Source of the DNA: JANNBN01 sp031430595
GTDB lineage: Bacteria; Actinomycetota; Acidimicrobiia; Acidimicrobiales; JANYDT01
Direction: 5' to 3'
Assembly: GCA_031430595.1 (NCBI GenBank)
Contig: JANPBU010000028.1
Span: 124,001-188,000, forward strand
DNA: 64,000 nt
Shown: in pieces, positions 53,727 through 61,516 of the stretch
Position numbering within the stretch: the stretch's first letter is position 1
How the letters are laid out: each line of letters begins with the position of its first letter
Notes under the pieces: generated by a model
Database searches by the model: none
The model's input: the letters and a program-made list of their open reading frames with translations, nothing else
Told to the model about the DNA's origin: nothing
Made by a program: the position numbers and the translations under genes

Positions 53727-54575
53727 ATGCTCAATCACCCCATCTACGAACTCATACCAATATCAACCGTTGATGCAGCGATCGCGGCGCTTCCGCCTGC
53801 CTCATCGGTATCGGTCACCTGTTCACCCGTAAAAGGGCTTCAGGCCACCTACGAACTAACTGAACGTGTGTTGGCCCTCGGTCATCATCCGGTTCCTCAT
53901 ATTTCGGCTCGGCTCGTTGCCGATGAAGCCAACGTCAGGGCACTGGCTGCGTGGTGTCGTTCTCTCGGTCTCGACACCCTGTTCGTTGTCGGCGGTGATG
54001 CGGAAAATCCAGTAGGTCCGTTCGATAGTGGGCTGAGTTTTCTTCGGTTGTTTCTACAACACGACCACGGTCTCACAACCATTGGGGTACCCGGCTATCC
54101 CGACGGACATGCTCTGATCGCCCCCTTGGCGATTCAGCAAGCTTTGCGTGACAAGGTTCGGTTGATCGAAGGGGCGGGCCTACAAACATTTGTCAGCACA
54201 CAGATGTGTTTTGACCCTGCCCTGATTTGTCGCTGGCTTGAAATTGAACGCAGTGCGTCAATGACAGCGCCTGTTCATCTTGGGGTTCCCGGTGCGATTG
54301 ATCGGGCAAAGCTGATCACCATGGGGGCACGTCTCGGAATTGGTGCTTCACTGCGGTTTCTGAAAAAGAATCGGTCAACGCTTCGACAGTTGGTCAGCCC
54401 ATCGAGCTTTGACCCACTCGAGCTAGTTGAACCGTTGCAGGCCCAAGCCACCCAACTCGGTATCGAAGGTATTCATCTGTTCACGTTCAATCAGGTTGAA
54501 GCAACACGAAAGTGGCTTGAAGACGCTAAACGACAATTTGATCTCTCGGGAAGGTCGGAGCCCAAGGCTGGATAG
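53727..54575 (+). CDS. Methylenetetrahydrofolate reductase family protein
   Basis: A 282-residue MetF-like flavoprotein barrel. SSVSVTCSPVKGLQATYELT near 26, HISARLVADEANV near 58, TLFVVGGDAE near 85, GVPGYPDGH near 127 and STQMCFD near 157 follow the MTHFR pattern. Here it would probably run oxidatively, converting 5-methyl-THF from betaine demethylation to methylene-THF. It forms an operon with the MttB-type gene (9-bp gap) and converges on the glucanase gene. Confidence 0.87.
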   Translation: MLNHPIYELIPISTVDAAIAALPPASSVSVTCSPVKGLQATYELTERVLALGHHPVPHISARLVADEANVRALAAWCRSLGLDTLFVVGGDAENPVGPFDSGLSFLRLFLQHDHGLTTIGVPGYPDGHALIAPLAIQQALRDKVRLIEGAGLQTFVSTQMCFDPALICRWLEIERSASMTAPVHLGVPGAIDRAKLITMGARLGIGASLRFLKKNRSTLRQLVSPSSFDPLELVEPLQAQATQLGIEGIHLFTFNQVEATRKWLEDAKRQFDLSGRSEPKAG

Positions 54576-54588
54576 TCGCTTCGGACTG

Positions 54589-56913
54589 TCACGGCACCCG
54601 AATTGCCTGTGTGGTGTGCCCGGCAAGCACACCAGACCACACCGTTCGACCCTGTCGATTGCGACACGATGCGGCTGCAGAAGCATTACTTGGATTCGTT
54701 GCCAACAGCACTACACCGCCAGACTCAACTGAGCGTCGAGCAACAACACCCGCAGAGCAAGTAATGTCCGTTTCTAAAGCGGTCGCAGTCCACAAATCAC
54801 GCCACCAGGCCGAAACCGCAGATGTCGTTGATTCCTCTGGTGCTGGGCCTTCAATACCTGAGCGCCCGGCCACTGCTGCATCACTGTCCAGTAGGTTCGC
54901 CCATCGTGTTCGACATCCGCCGTTGGCCTCGCACCATGCCCATCGACCGCTAGCTGCCGTGATCGAAGTTGCGTCGGGGTAGCGGCTCAAACTCATGGGG
55001 CCGAGGGGCAGCAGGCGAATTCCGAGAGCAGATTCGGGTGCCGGGTCAAACCATGTGGAGTTATCGATTTTGCCAGCCCAAACCACCCCCGACCACGGGC
55101 GTATAGACAAATCGCTTGGGGGCCTTCTGGGAAGCCAGTCGTCGCCCGTTACGTGCGATTCAATTGTAAGCATACTGATAAAGCGTTCAGCTCGTTTGGG
55201 TTGCCCGGTGGCGATGAACCAACGTGCCGCGGCCCACCAGGCGGATGAACTTTCACTAATCGACTCAAGATTGTTGCCTGCACCAAACGACCCGATACCC
55301 GAAGCCCACGAATGACCCTCGTAAGGGTTCCATGTGCCAAATGGGTCAACGGTCGTGTTCGGTGTACCTGTTCCGCCATAATCGGCAATCAACAACTCAA
55401 CCGCATCTCGAAGTTTTGGCACCAGTGCCGGGTCAGCCTCAGCAAGAATCGAAGCGGCGAGTACCCAGTAGCCGTTTTGTAATTGATGGTCGTTCAGCGC
55501 ATCGAGGGCACCAAACTCAGCGGGTTCAATGATCGCCTTGCCCCATTGATCTTCCCAGGCCAGTTGTGGAGTAGCCACAGGGTCAACAAGATCGAGGAGT
55601 ATCGACTTCGCGTGTTCAAGGTGCTGTGATCGAAGCGTTGTATCAGCGGTCAACTGTGATGACAGAGCAGCCGTCGCCGCAGCCTTTCCGCCGAAGTACG
55701 AGCCGCGAGATACTGAAGCCAAAGGTGGTGGCGAATCTGGTGCGACCGGGAACCCGTTTCCGTTCAGTGATACGGGTGACCACAAGATCGGTACCGGTTG
55801 AAACACAAAACTGAGTACTGAGGCCGACACCACAGGCTGAACGCCTCGAGCGGTCACTAGCGACCCAACACGTTCAGCATCACCCACTTTGAGCTTTGTC
55901 GTGTTTTGTTTTGTCGTGTTTGGTTTACTTGTGTTGCTTGGTTTTGTGGTGTTGCTCTGTTTGAGTACGACGGTATTGGCCTGATGTGCGTTCAACGTCC
56001 AAAGTTCCGGTCGGCTCTTTCCGGCGCGCGTCAAGCCGAGAGTTTGAATCACCGACCCATCCTCGCTGAGCTGCAAAGTTTCGGTGGTGTCGACAAGTGG
56101 TCGCGCCAGAACATCTGCAGCAAACGCCACAACGGAAGCACCCATACCATCTGGCACGGGCCCAGCTACTAAACGACCGCGACCAGTCCAAGCAATCTCG
56201 AACTGATCACCAACAACGGTTGCTGTGGCGTTACTCGCGGCAAACACCCATGGGCCAGTCGATGTTTGGGCGATAGTGCCTGTTGCAAGATTTCGAATCG
56301 AAAGGCCTTTGAGGGCCGGAACTACCAATGACAATGTGCCGGTGCCTTCCAGTTCGATGAATGGTGAGCCTTGACTCATGGTGATGTCAACTGAGCCGGT
56401 GGGAGTTGAGTGTCGCCAGGTGGCATGAAGTGCACCACTACTCGCGACTACAGGGGTCGAACCAAATTCGGTGAACACAGTAGGAATTGCTTCGCCTTCG
56501 AACGTTCCGTCTGGTCGATCAATTCGTCGCGGTAGCCCAAACTCGAAGCGACCCGCTGCACTGATTCGAGCAGCAAGGGGGTGTGCCCACACGCCAGGGC
56601 CGCCCGAGCCTGTTGTGAGCTGTGACCACCAGTTGTTTGTTGGAATGGCCCGCTGCGATCCAGCCCATCCGGACGGTGCCGGGGGCCGCACGCCCGATGG
56701 AGCTGGCAATACAGTGCCGTTGATTGCAGGGCTGATCGATCGGTTCGCCAATTGCTGCACCGCAATCGTGGTGGTTGCGGTTGGTTGGCTCGAAGGCTCT
56801 GGTGTGTTTGATCGTGTTGACACGATCGCAAGACCGGATGCCAGAATGGCCATTAGTCCACCACTCACAAGTTTCATCGGATCTCGCAACCAGCGTCGTT
56901 GAGGTCTACCCAC
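54589..56913 (-). CDS. GH81 family endo-1,3-beta-glucanase, secreted
   Basis: A 774-residue protein with a signal anchor at about 13-33. The GH81 N-terminal domain starts at PTNNWWSQL near 92. The catalytic helical domain has LNDHQLQNGYWVLAAS near 473 (general acid Asp), EGHSWASGIG near 532 and NLESISESSSAWW near 548 (base Glu). A low-complexity NTTKPSN/TKQN linker lies near 318-342. It hydrolyses beta-1,3-glucan. Its place as the last gene of a GT2/fusion-protein operon suggests trimming of the cell's own polymer rather than feeding. The start is GTG at 56913, 3 bp after the previous gene. Confidence 0.88.
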   Translation of the reverse strand: MGRPQRRWLRDPMKLVSGGLMAILASGLAIVSTRSNTPEPSSQPTATTTIAVQQLANRSISPAINGTVLPAPSGVRPPAPSGWAGSQRAIPTNNWWSQLTTGSGGPGVWAHPLAARISAAGRFEFGLPRRIDRPDGTFEGEAIPTVFTEFGSTPVVASSGALHATWRHSTPTGSVDITMSQGSPFIELEGTGTLSLVVPALKGLSIRNLATGTIAQTSTGPWVFAASNATATVVGDQFEIAWTGRGRLVAGPVPDGMGASVVAFAADVLARPLVDTTETLQLSEDGSVIQTLGLTRAGKSRPELWTLNAHQANTVVLKQSNTTKPSNTSKPNTTKQNTTKLKVGDAERVGSLVTARGVQPVVSASVLSFVFQPVPILWSPVSLNGNGFPVAPDSPPPLASVSRGSYFGGKAAATAALSSQLTADTTLRSQHLEHAKSILLDLVDPVATPQLAWEDQWGKAIIEPAEFGALDALNDHQLQNGYWVLAASILAEADPALVPKLRDAVELLIADYGGTGTPNTTVDPFGTWNPYEGHSWASGIGSFGAGNNLESISESSSAWWAAARWFIATGQPKRAERFISMLTIESHVTGDDWLPRRPPSDLSIRPWSGVVWAGKIDNSTWFDPAPESALGIRLLPLGPMSLSRYPDATSITAASGRWAWCEANGGCRTRWANLLDSDAAVAGRSGIEGPAPEESTTSAVSAWWRDLWTATALETDITCSAGVVARRSVESGGVVLLATNPSNASAAASCRNRQGRTVWSGVLAGHTTQAIRVP

Positions 56914-56916
56914 AAG

Positions 56917-58170
56917 TCAGCGATCCTTGGTGCTAACCGTGACATCAGCACTTACCGATGTGCCGACGGTGACACTGGTCAGCGGAGTCGAGTTTCCGGG
57001 CAACGAAAGCGAGTTTGCCACCACAGAACTTGTTGGACTTGCATCGGGTGTTGCGTTCGGAGTCGCGTCGGAAGTTGCTGTTACGTTCGATGTAAACACG
57101 AGTGGTGGTGCATCCTTTGGTACCGACTTCAAATCGATGCGGGCCGAGAATCGAACCCCCGGAATGAGCAATGAGATTTTCTCGACGTCTGGCTTGATCC
57201 GAACGTTCACGAGTTCCTGCGTGGTTGGGTTGTAGTCAGTGCCGAGTAGCGGAATAGCTGAAATCACCGTGCCAGAAATGGTGCCTTTGAGCAATGGGGT
57301 TTTCAGTTTTACCTTCATGCCAGCTCGAAGGAGTTCAAGTGTTTCTGGTTGAACTGTCATGATCACATACATCCTGCTTGGGTCGTAAACGGTCGCGACC
57401 GGTTGGCCCGGAAAGGTGACTCCACCTTCAAGTTGGTCAATTGAAGCAAAGCGAGCATCGAACGGCGCAGAGATAACCGTCTCCTCTAGGCGTAAACCGT
57501 CGCGGGTCAGACCTTCGACCCGCGCAATTGGCGACCCGGCTGGCAGGATGGAATCGAGGCGACTCGACGGGTCAACGTAAAGTTCGACAACTCGTGAAGC
57601 GCGTGACGGGCTGAGTTGAACGGGTTGCGCAGAAAGTACTCCGGTTCGTAGCACGAGGGTTCCAAGCGAAGACAAGCGGTAGTTGAGTTCCGGAATGATC
57701 AGCCAACTCAAAAGCAATATGAAAACTGCCGTTGCCGACATCGAAAGAGCGCGCGAGACAAGAGGGCTTCCGGGTCGAACAACCGGTGTGAACGGCATCT
57801 CCGCCGGGTCAATCCACGTTTGTTGCAGGGTGGCGGTTGGCCGGCCCCTCGGAGCTGCTCGGCGTTCGACAATACCGGCATCATCTCTCGTGTCGGGAGC
57901 ACTCATTGCAGTTCTAGGAGCCGCCCGGCGGTCGTCTATGTGAGCACGGTCGTCGGGTTCAGCACGGGCGACAGTTTCGGTTCGGGGTCCGCTGACCGCA
58001 GAGGTGGTGCGACCGTGGTTCGGCTGCCGTTGAGAGGTGTGACGGCGCGACGAAGCCAGGTTCGATGCTTCCTGAATCACACGCTCAAGGTCGTCGGCCA
58101 GTTCAGAAATGCTGCCGTTTAGGTTAGGCGGCGATGACAAGCTGCGGCCTCCAACGCCGTACAGAGACAT
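56917..58170 (-). CDS. HlyD/membrane-fusion-like protein of a glucan synthase operon
   Basis: About 417 residues. The disordered cytoplasmic N-terminus is rich in Arg, Asp and Ala (residues 40-120), followed by one transmembrane helix (LSMSATAVFILLLSWLIIPE near 141). A barrel-sandwich hybrid domain (VISAPFDARFASIDQLEGGV; GMKVKLKTPLLKGTISG) and a Ser/Thr-rich tail complete it. It parallels BgsB/Alg44-type partners of GT2 polysaccharide synthases. It overlaps the GT2 gene 3' end by about 47 bp. Confidence 0.72.
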   Translation of the reverse strand: MSLYGVGGRSLSSPPNLNGSISELADDLERVIQEASNLASSRRHTSQRQPNHGRTTSAVSGPRTETVARAEPDDRAHIDDRRAAPRTAMSAPDTRDDAGIVERRAAPRGRPTATLQQTWIDPAEMPFTPVVRPGSPLVSRALSMSATAVFILLLSWLIIPELNYRLSSLGTLVLRTGVLSAQPVQLSPSRASRVVELYVDPSSRLDSILPAGSPIARVEGLTRDGLRLEETVISAPFDARFASIDQLEGGVTFPGQPVATVYDPSRMYVIMTVQPETLELLRAGMKVKLKTPLLKGTISGTVISAIPLLGTDYNPTTQELVNVRIKPDVEKISLLIPGVRFSARIDLKSVPKDAPPLVFTSNVTATSDATPNATPDASPTSSVVANSLSLPGNSTPLTSVTVGTSVSADVTVSTKDR

Positions 58171-59917
58171 ATTCACGAAGCAACTTCAGGGCATCTTCAA
58201 GCGACGGTTCAAGCGCATCGTTCGCGTCGGCAATTCGTTCAGCTCGCCGAGACCCGACAATCGTGACGATCAAAATGGCAACCTGAAGCAATGCGAAGAA
58301 CGAAGCAATAATCGTCGATTTCAGATTTTCCCCACGAAACGACCAGCCAAAAATCAGTGCCACAAGGGAAAGTATCGCAACGAAAATCTGCGGAATGATC
58401 AACCGAAGACTGAAGCCACCCTGCTTTGAGTTCGTCACGCTCCAAGTTGCTTGGCGTTTCGTGGCGGTCATCAGAAACCCCCGAAGCTGCGACGGGGCAG
58501 CGGCGAGCGACACGATGATTGCCGACAGTTTTACTTTCCCAGCCTGAATAAACGGAATCGCAATAGTGAGTGTGTAAAACGGAATGTAGTGGATGGCCCA
58601 GTCAGCAAACGGAGCGGCGATCGGGGAGCGGTCGGCCAGCAGATAGATCGGCGACATGACCGAGAATATGACTGAAGCAAACGACAGCATGTAGTGACTT
58701 GGAACCAGCATGTACTGAATCTTTTGTGACAACGTCAACCGATGTGACTTCAGAACACCACCGATCAACAAGATTTCCCAGCCGCCAGATGACCACCGAA
58801 ACTGTTGCTTCAGAAACGGTCCGAGCCGGTCTGGAGTGAGGCCTTGGGTGACGACCTTCGGAACAAACACCGTTCGCCAGCCGCGTCGGTGAAGCTCAAG
58901 CGACGTCCAAATGTCTTCGCTATTCGACCCCACCCAAATGCCACCCTCTGGGTACTCTTCGCCCAGTGCCGTAATGGTTCGAGCATCGGTGTCTTCTTCA
59001 AGTTTGTGCTTGCGACGTTCCTTCTTTGTGAGTTCGCGTTCGGTAAGCGACTTCAGCGCCGAGCGTCGGAATACCACGTTTGTACCTACGCAAAACGCGG
59101 CATTCGATACATTTTTGGCGGGCATGATTGCTTCGTAAAAGAGGTCTTGCGACACAGCGGCACCTTCCGACACCATGCCTCGATCGTTGGTGTAGTAAGT
59201 CTGGGGGGTCTGTACCATCGCAATCGACGGATTCGCAATAAGGTGCGGCAGGGTTTGGGTGAGAAAGTCGGGACGTGGCACGTGGTCGGCATCAAGAATC
59301 ACCACAAATCGCCCGTTCGTTCGTTGAAACGCAGCGTTCACGTTTCCCGCCTTGGCATGGGCGTTCGTTGTCCGCTTGATATAGCCGACACCGAGTAGCT
59401 CGGCTGCTTCGCGGTTCGCGGCCTTTTTGCCATCGTCAAGAATCCACGTGTTGTGTGGAAGCGTCATCTCTTGAGCAGCGATCACTGTTTTCCAAATGAT
59501 GTGTTCCGGTTCGCCAGCACAACAGATGTACACGTCAACGGTTGGTGTTTCGATTTCCCCGGTGATAAGTGCGCGTCGTATTACGGCGAGTTCTTCAGGT
59601 TCAGGAATGTCAGTCCGGTAAGAAATGAGTGTCGTCCAGATACCAAGTGTGTGTAGCACCACGATTGATTCGCCAATGAGCGTTGCGATCCAAAGAATTG
59701 GCGCATTCTCATGTGACCGGTCGTACACGAAGGTGAGGTAGAAACAACCGGCGATGATGCCGAGCATCACACCGAACTTTGTCGCTTGCTGAAAGTCGCG
59801 CCACGGAACGTCGTGCTGCTCTACGGGTGGTGGCGTAAAATAGTGACGCGTTTCAAGGCGATGTGACGGGGTGGCGACCAGTTCAATTGCTGCCGATTTA
59901 CGCTTAGTTCGTGCCAC
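58124..59917 (-). CDS. GT2 processive beta-glucan synthase (cellulose/curdlan synthase-like)
   Basis: A 597-residue membrane glycosyltransferase. Two N-terminal helices (about 47-65, 76-102) precede a GT2 domain with VDVYICCAGEP near 127, DADHVPRPD at 209, SEDIWTSLELHRRGW at 333 (TED motif variant) and QQFRWSSGGWE at 371. At least five C-terminal helices form the export channel. There is no PilZ domain. It should polymerise UDP-glucose. The adjacent GH81 glucanase and membrane-fusion gene favour a beta-1,3- or mixed-linkage glucan over cellulose. A charged insertion (about 290-325) is unusual. Confidence 0.85.
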   Translation of the reverse strand: MARTKRKSAAIELVATPSHRLETRHYFTPPPVEQHDVPWRDFQQATKFGVMLGIIAGCFYLTFVYDRSHENAPILWIATLIGESIVVLHTLGIWTTLISYRTDIPEPEELAVIRRALITGEIETPTVDVYICCAGEPEHIIWKTVIAAQEMTLPHNTWILDDGKKAANREAAELLGVGYIKRTTNAHAKAGNVNAAFQRTNGRFVVILDADHVPRPDFLTQTLPHLIANPSIAMVQTPQTYYTNDRGMVSEGAAVSQDLFYEAIMPAKNVSNAAFCVGTNVVFRRSALKSLTERELTKKERRKHKLEEDTDARTITALGEEYPEGGIWVGSNSEDIWTSLELHRRGWRTVFVPKVVTQGLTPDRLGPFLKQQFRWSSGGWEILLIGGVLKSHRLTLSQKIQYMLVPSHYMLSFASVIFSVMSPIYLLADRSPIAAPFADWAIHYIPFYTLTIAIPFIQAGKVKLSAIIVSLAAAPSQLRGFLMTATKRQATWSVTNSKQGGFSLRLIIPQIFVAILSLVALIFGWSFRGENLKSTIIASFFALLQVAILIVTIVGSRRAERIADANDALEPSLEDALKLLREYVSVRRWRPQLVIAA

Positions 59918-59919
59918 TT

Positions 59920-60855
59920 TTATGCGACCTCAGCGACCATCGCGGAAATGACGGCCAGCAACCTACTTGTCGTTCGCTCATTTTCTATAATGCGGCGTTC
60001 AAGTTGCAGCAGTTGGCGTTCCACCGAGCCAAGACGAAAATTGCTGACCGAGTCAGCTGTTGCGGTAGGCGAAACTGCTTTTTGGGTTGTTACGCCAATA
60101 GTGCCGAGCAATTCCCTCGCAGTTACACTGTTTTCCCGGTAGTTGCTTGGGTGTGTGCCGGAGTTACTGGGGTGTGAACCGGTCATAGCGAGTCGTGCGG
60201 ACGAAATCGAGGCTGGACTTCCCTCGACACGAGGTTGTTGAGCACGAGGTTGTTGAGCAGTGCGGTCAGGCTGAGCAGTGCGCTCAGATCGTGAGCTGTT
60301 TGGCTGTTGGGTGAAGGCAGTCGAACTGGTCGGTGGTACCGCTCTGGCGGACATCGGGGTGTACTGACTTGAGCTGAAGTTCTGAGATTCAGACACAACA
60401 GCAGGCTTGGCTACCTCGGCAGAAGGCGACCAAGCGCGTGTCGATAGGTTGCGTTTTTCAACCCCGTCGTGGCTCACTGCGGTCGGTGCGGGTGAGGTCG
60501 GCGCGGTCGGTGTGATCGTTGCGGTTGGTGTCGGAGTAGCTGGTTGCTCACGTAGGAGTGCCAGCACTCGGTTGAGGTGCTCGCGAAGCTGATCATTTTC
60601 AGCTTCTAGTGCGGATATCACTTCGTCAAACTCACTGTTGTGGGTTTCGCCGCCTTCAATGGGCTGGTCGCCCACGTGACCGACCAGCTCGTCGTCGTCC
60701 AACTCGCTGTTATCCCAGTCATCGTCATCCCAGTCGTCACTGGAAAGGCCATCAGTAAAAGTGTTGTCGGGTTCGGCATGTTGCACCGCCAGTGCGCTCG
60801 ACCCCCTAATTTCACCTGATTTCGCCCAAAATCGTTGGGTTTTCACTGAACGCAT
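59920..60855 (-). CDS. Low-complexity coiled-coil protein heading the glucan operon
   Basis: A 311-residue protein without a recognised family. It has a very acidic segment (DDWDDDDWDNSELDDDELVG near 40), a short coiled coil (EFDEVISALEAENDQLREHL near 73), a long Pro/Thr/Ser/Gln-rich disordered region and a second coiled coil at the C-terminus (SVERQLLQLERRIIENERTT). It lies 2 bp before the GT2 gene, so it is first in the operon. It could be a scaffold for synthase assembly; that is only inference. Confidence 0.65.
   Translation of the reverse strand: MRSVKTQRFWAKSGEIRGSSALAVQHAEPDNTFTDGLSSDDWDDDDWDNSELDDDELVGHVGDQPIEGGETHNSEFDEVISALEAENDQLREHLNRVLALLREQPATPTPTATITPTAPTSPAPTAVSHDGVEKRNLSTRAWSPSAEVAKPAVVSESQNFSSSQYTPMSARAVPPTSSTAFTQQPNSSRSERTAQPDRTAQQPRAQQPRVEGSPASISSARLAMTGSHPSNSGTHPSNYRENSVTARELLGTIGVTTQKAVSPTATADSVSNFRLGSVERQLLQLERRIIENERTTSRLLAVISAMVAEVA
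60228..60257 (-). repeat. 15-bp in-frame tandem duplication
   Basis: Two perfect copies of CACGAGGTTGTTGAG produce the AQQPRAQQPR repeat in the disordered part of the coiled-coil protein. Confidence 0.9.
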
Positions 60856-60955
60856 GCTTCATTCTTCGGTGGTCATTCACCAAACCTTAAGTAGTCAATT
60901 CTAAAAAGAAAGTATTTGCTCACCTTCCAGGAGGGTTCTCTCGGAGGTTTTGTCG

Positions 60956-61501
60956 TTGCTCTCTCGGGGTATTGTCTTCGGCGTGAAGTCGAAAGATCAT
61001 GTGCTGTGTCTTGCCCGCCTCGAAGGTGAACTTCGAACAACCAGCGATCCCGAATTGCTCGGTTTGGTGAAAGCCGCCGCCCCCGATACTCAGGAATATC
61101 TTTCCTCGATTGCGGCTCCGCTCGATGGCGACGAATTGGTGAACGTTTCGGCACTGAGGGGTGCGATGTCTCGTGGCCGCATGAAGGGTATGCCAGACCG
61201 CATCATGGCGGCGTTGACCGAGCCATGCCTTAACTCGTGCATTGCAGCCCTTGGTGAGAAGGCAGAGTATCCGAGTGAAGCCGACCTTATGGCAGTGACA
61301 CCGGCGCTTGTTACGTCGTGGGGTCGGTCAACGACGCGTTTGATGCTTGCTTCCGCCGCTCTTTCTGAGGCACCGGCAGCGAACGCGATAATGAAAGTGT
61401 TGCGAAACGACCCAGCGTTGGCTGCTGCGTCATTGGATGCGCCAGTTTCAGGCCAACGTCCAGCGCTGCCGTCGCTCGCAATTCCACCCGCCGCTGGCTG
61501 A
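60956..61501 (+). CDS. Conserved-looking hypothetical protein (about 181 aa)
   Basis: A soluble, mostly helical 181-residue protein; I do not recognise the family. SKDHVLCLARLEGELRTTSD opens the main domain, two cysteines occur in EPCLNSCIAAL, and the tail is Ala/Pro-rich. TTG 60956 is favoured because GGAGG lies 8 nt upstream; GTG 60983 is the alternative. The preceding 100 bp are AT-rich and likely hold the promoter, divergent from the glucan operon. The acetoacetyl-CoA synthetase follows after 15 bp. Confidence 0.6.
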   Translation: MLSRGIVFGVKSKDHVLCLARLEGELRTTSDPELLGLVKAAAPDTQEYLSSIAAPLDGDELVNVSALRGAMSRGRMKGMPDRIMAALTEPCLNSCIAALGEKAEYPSEADLMAVTPALVTSWGRSTTRLMLASAALSEAPAANAIMKVLRNDPALAAASLDAPVSGQRPALPSLAIPPAAG

Positions 61502-61516
61502 ACTGACGTAGTCGAT

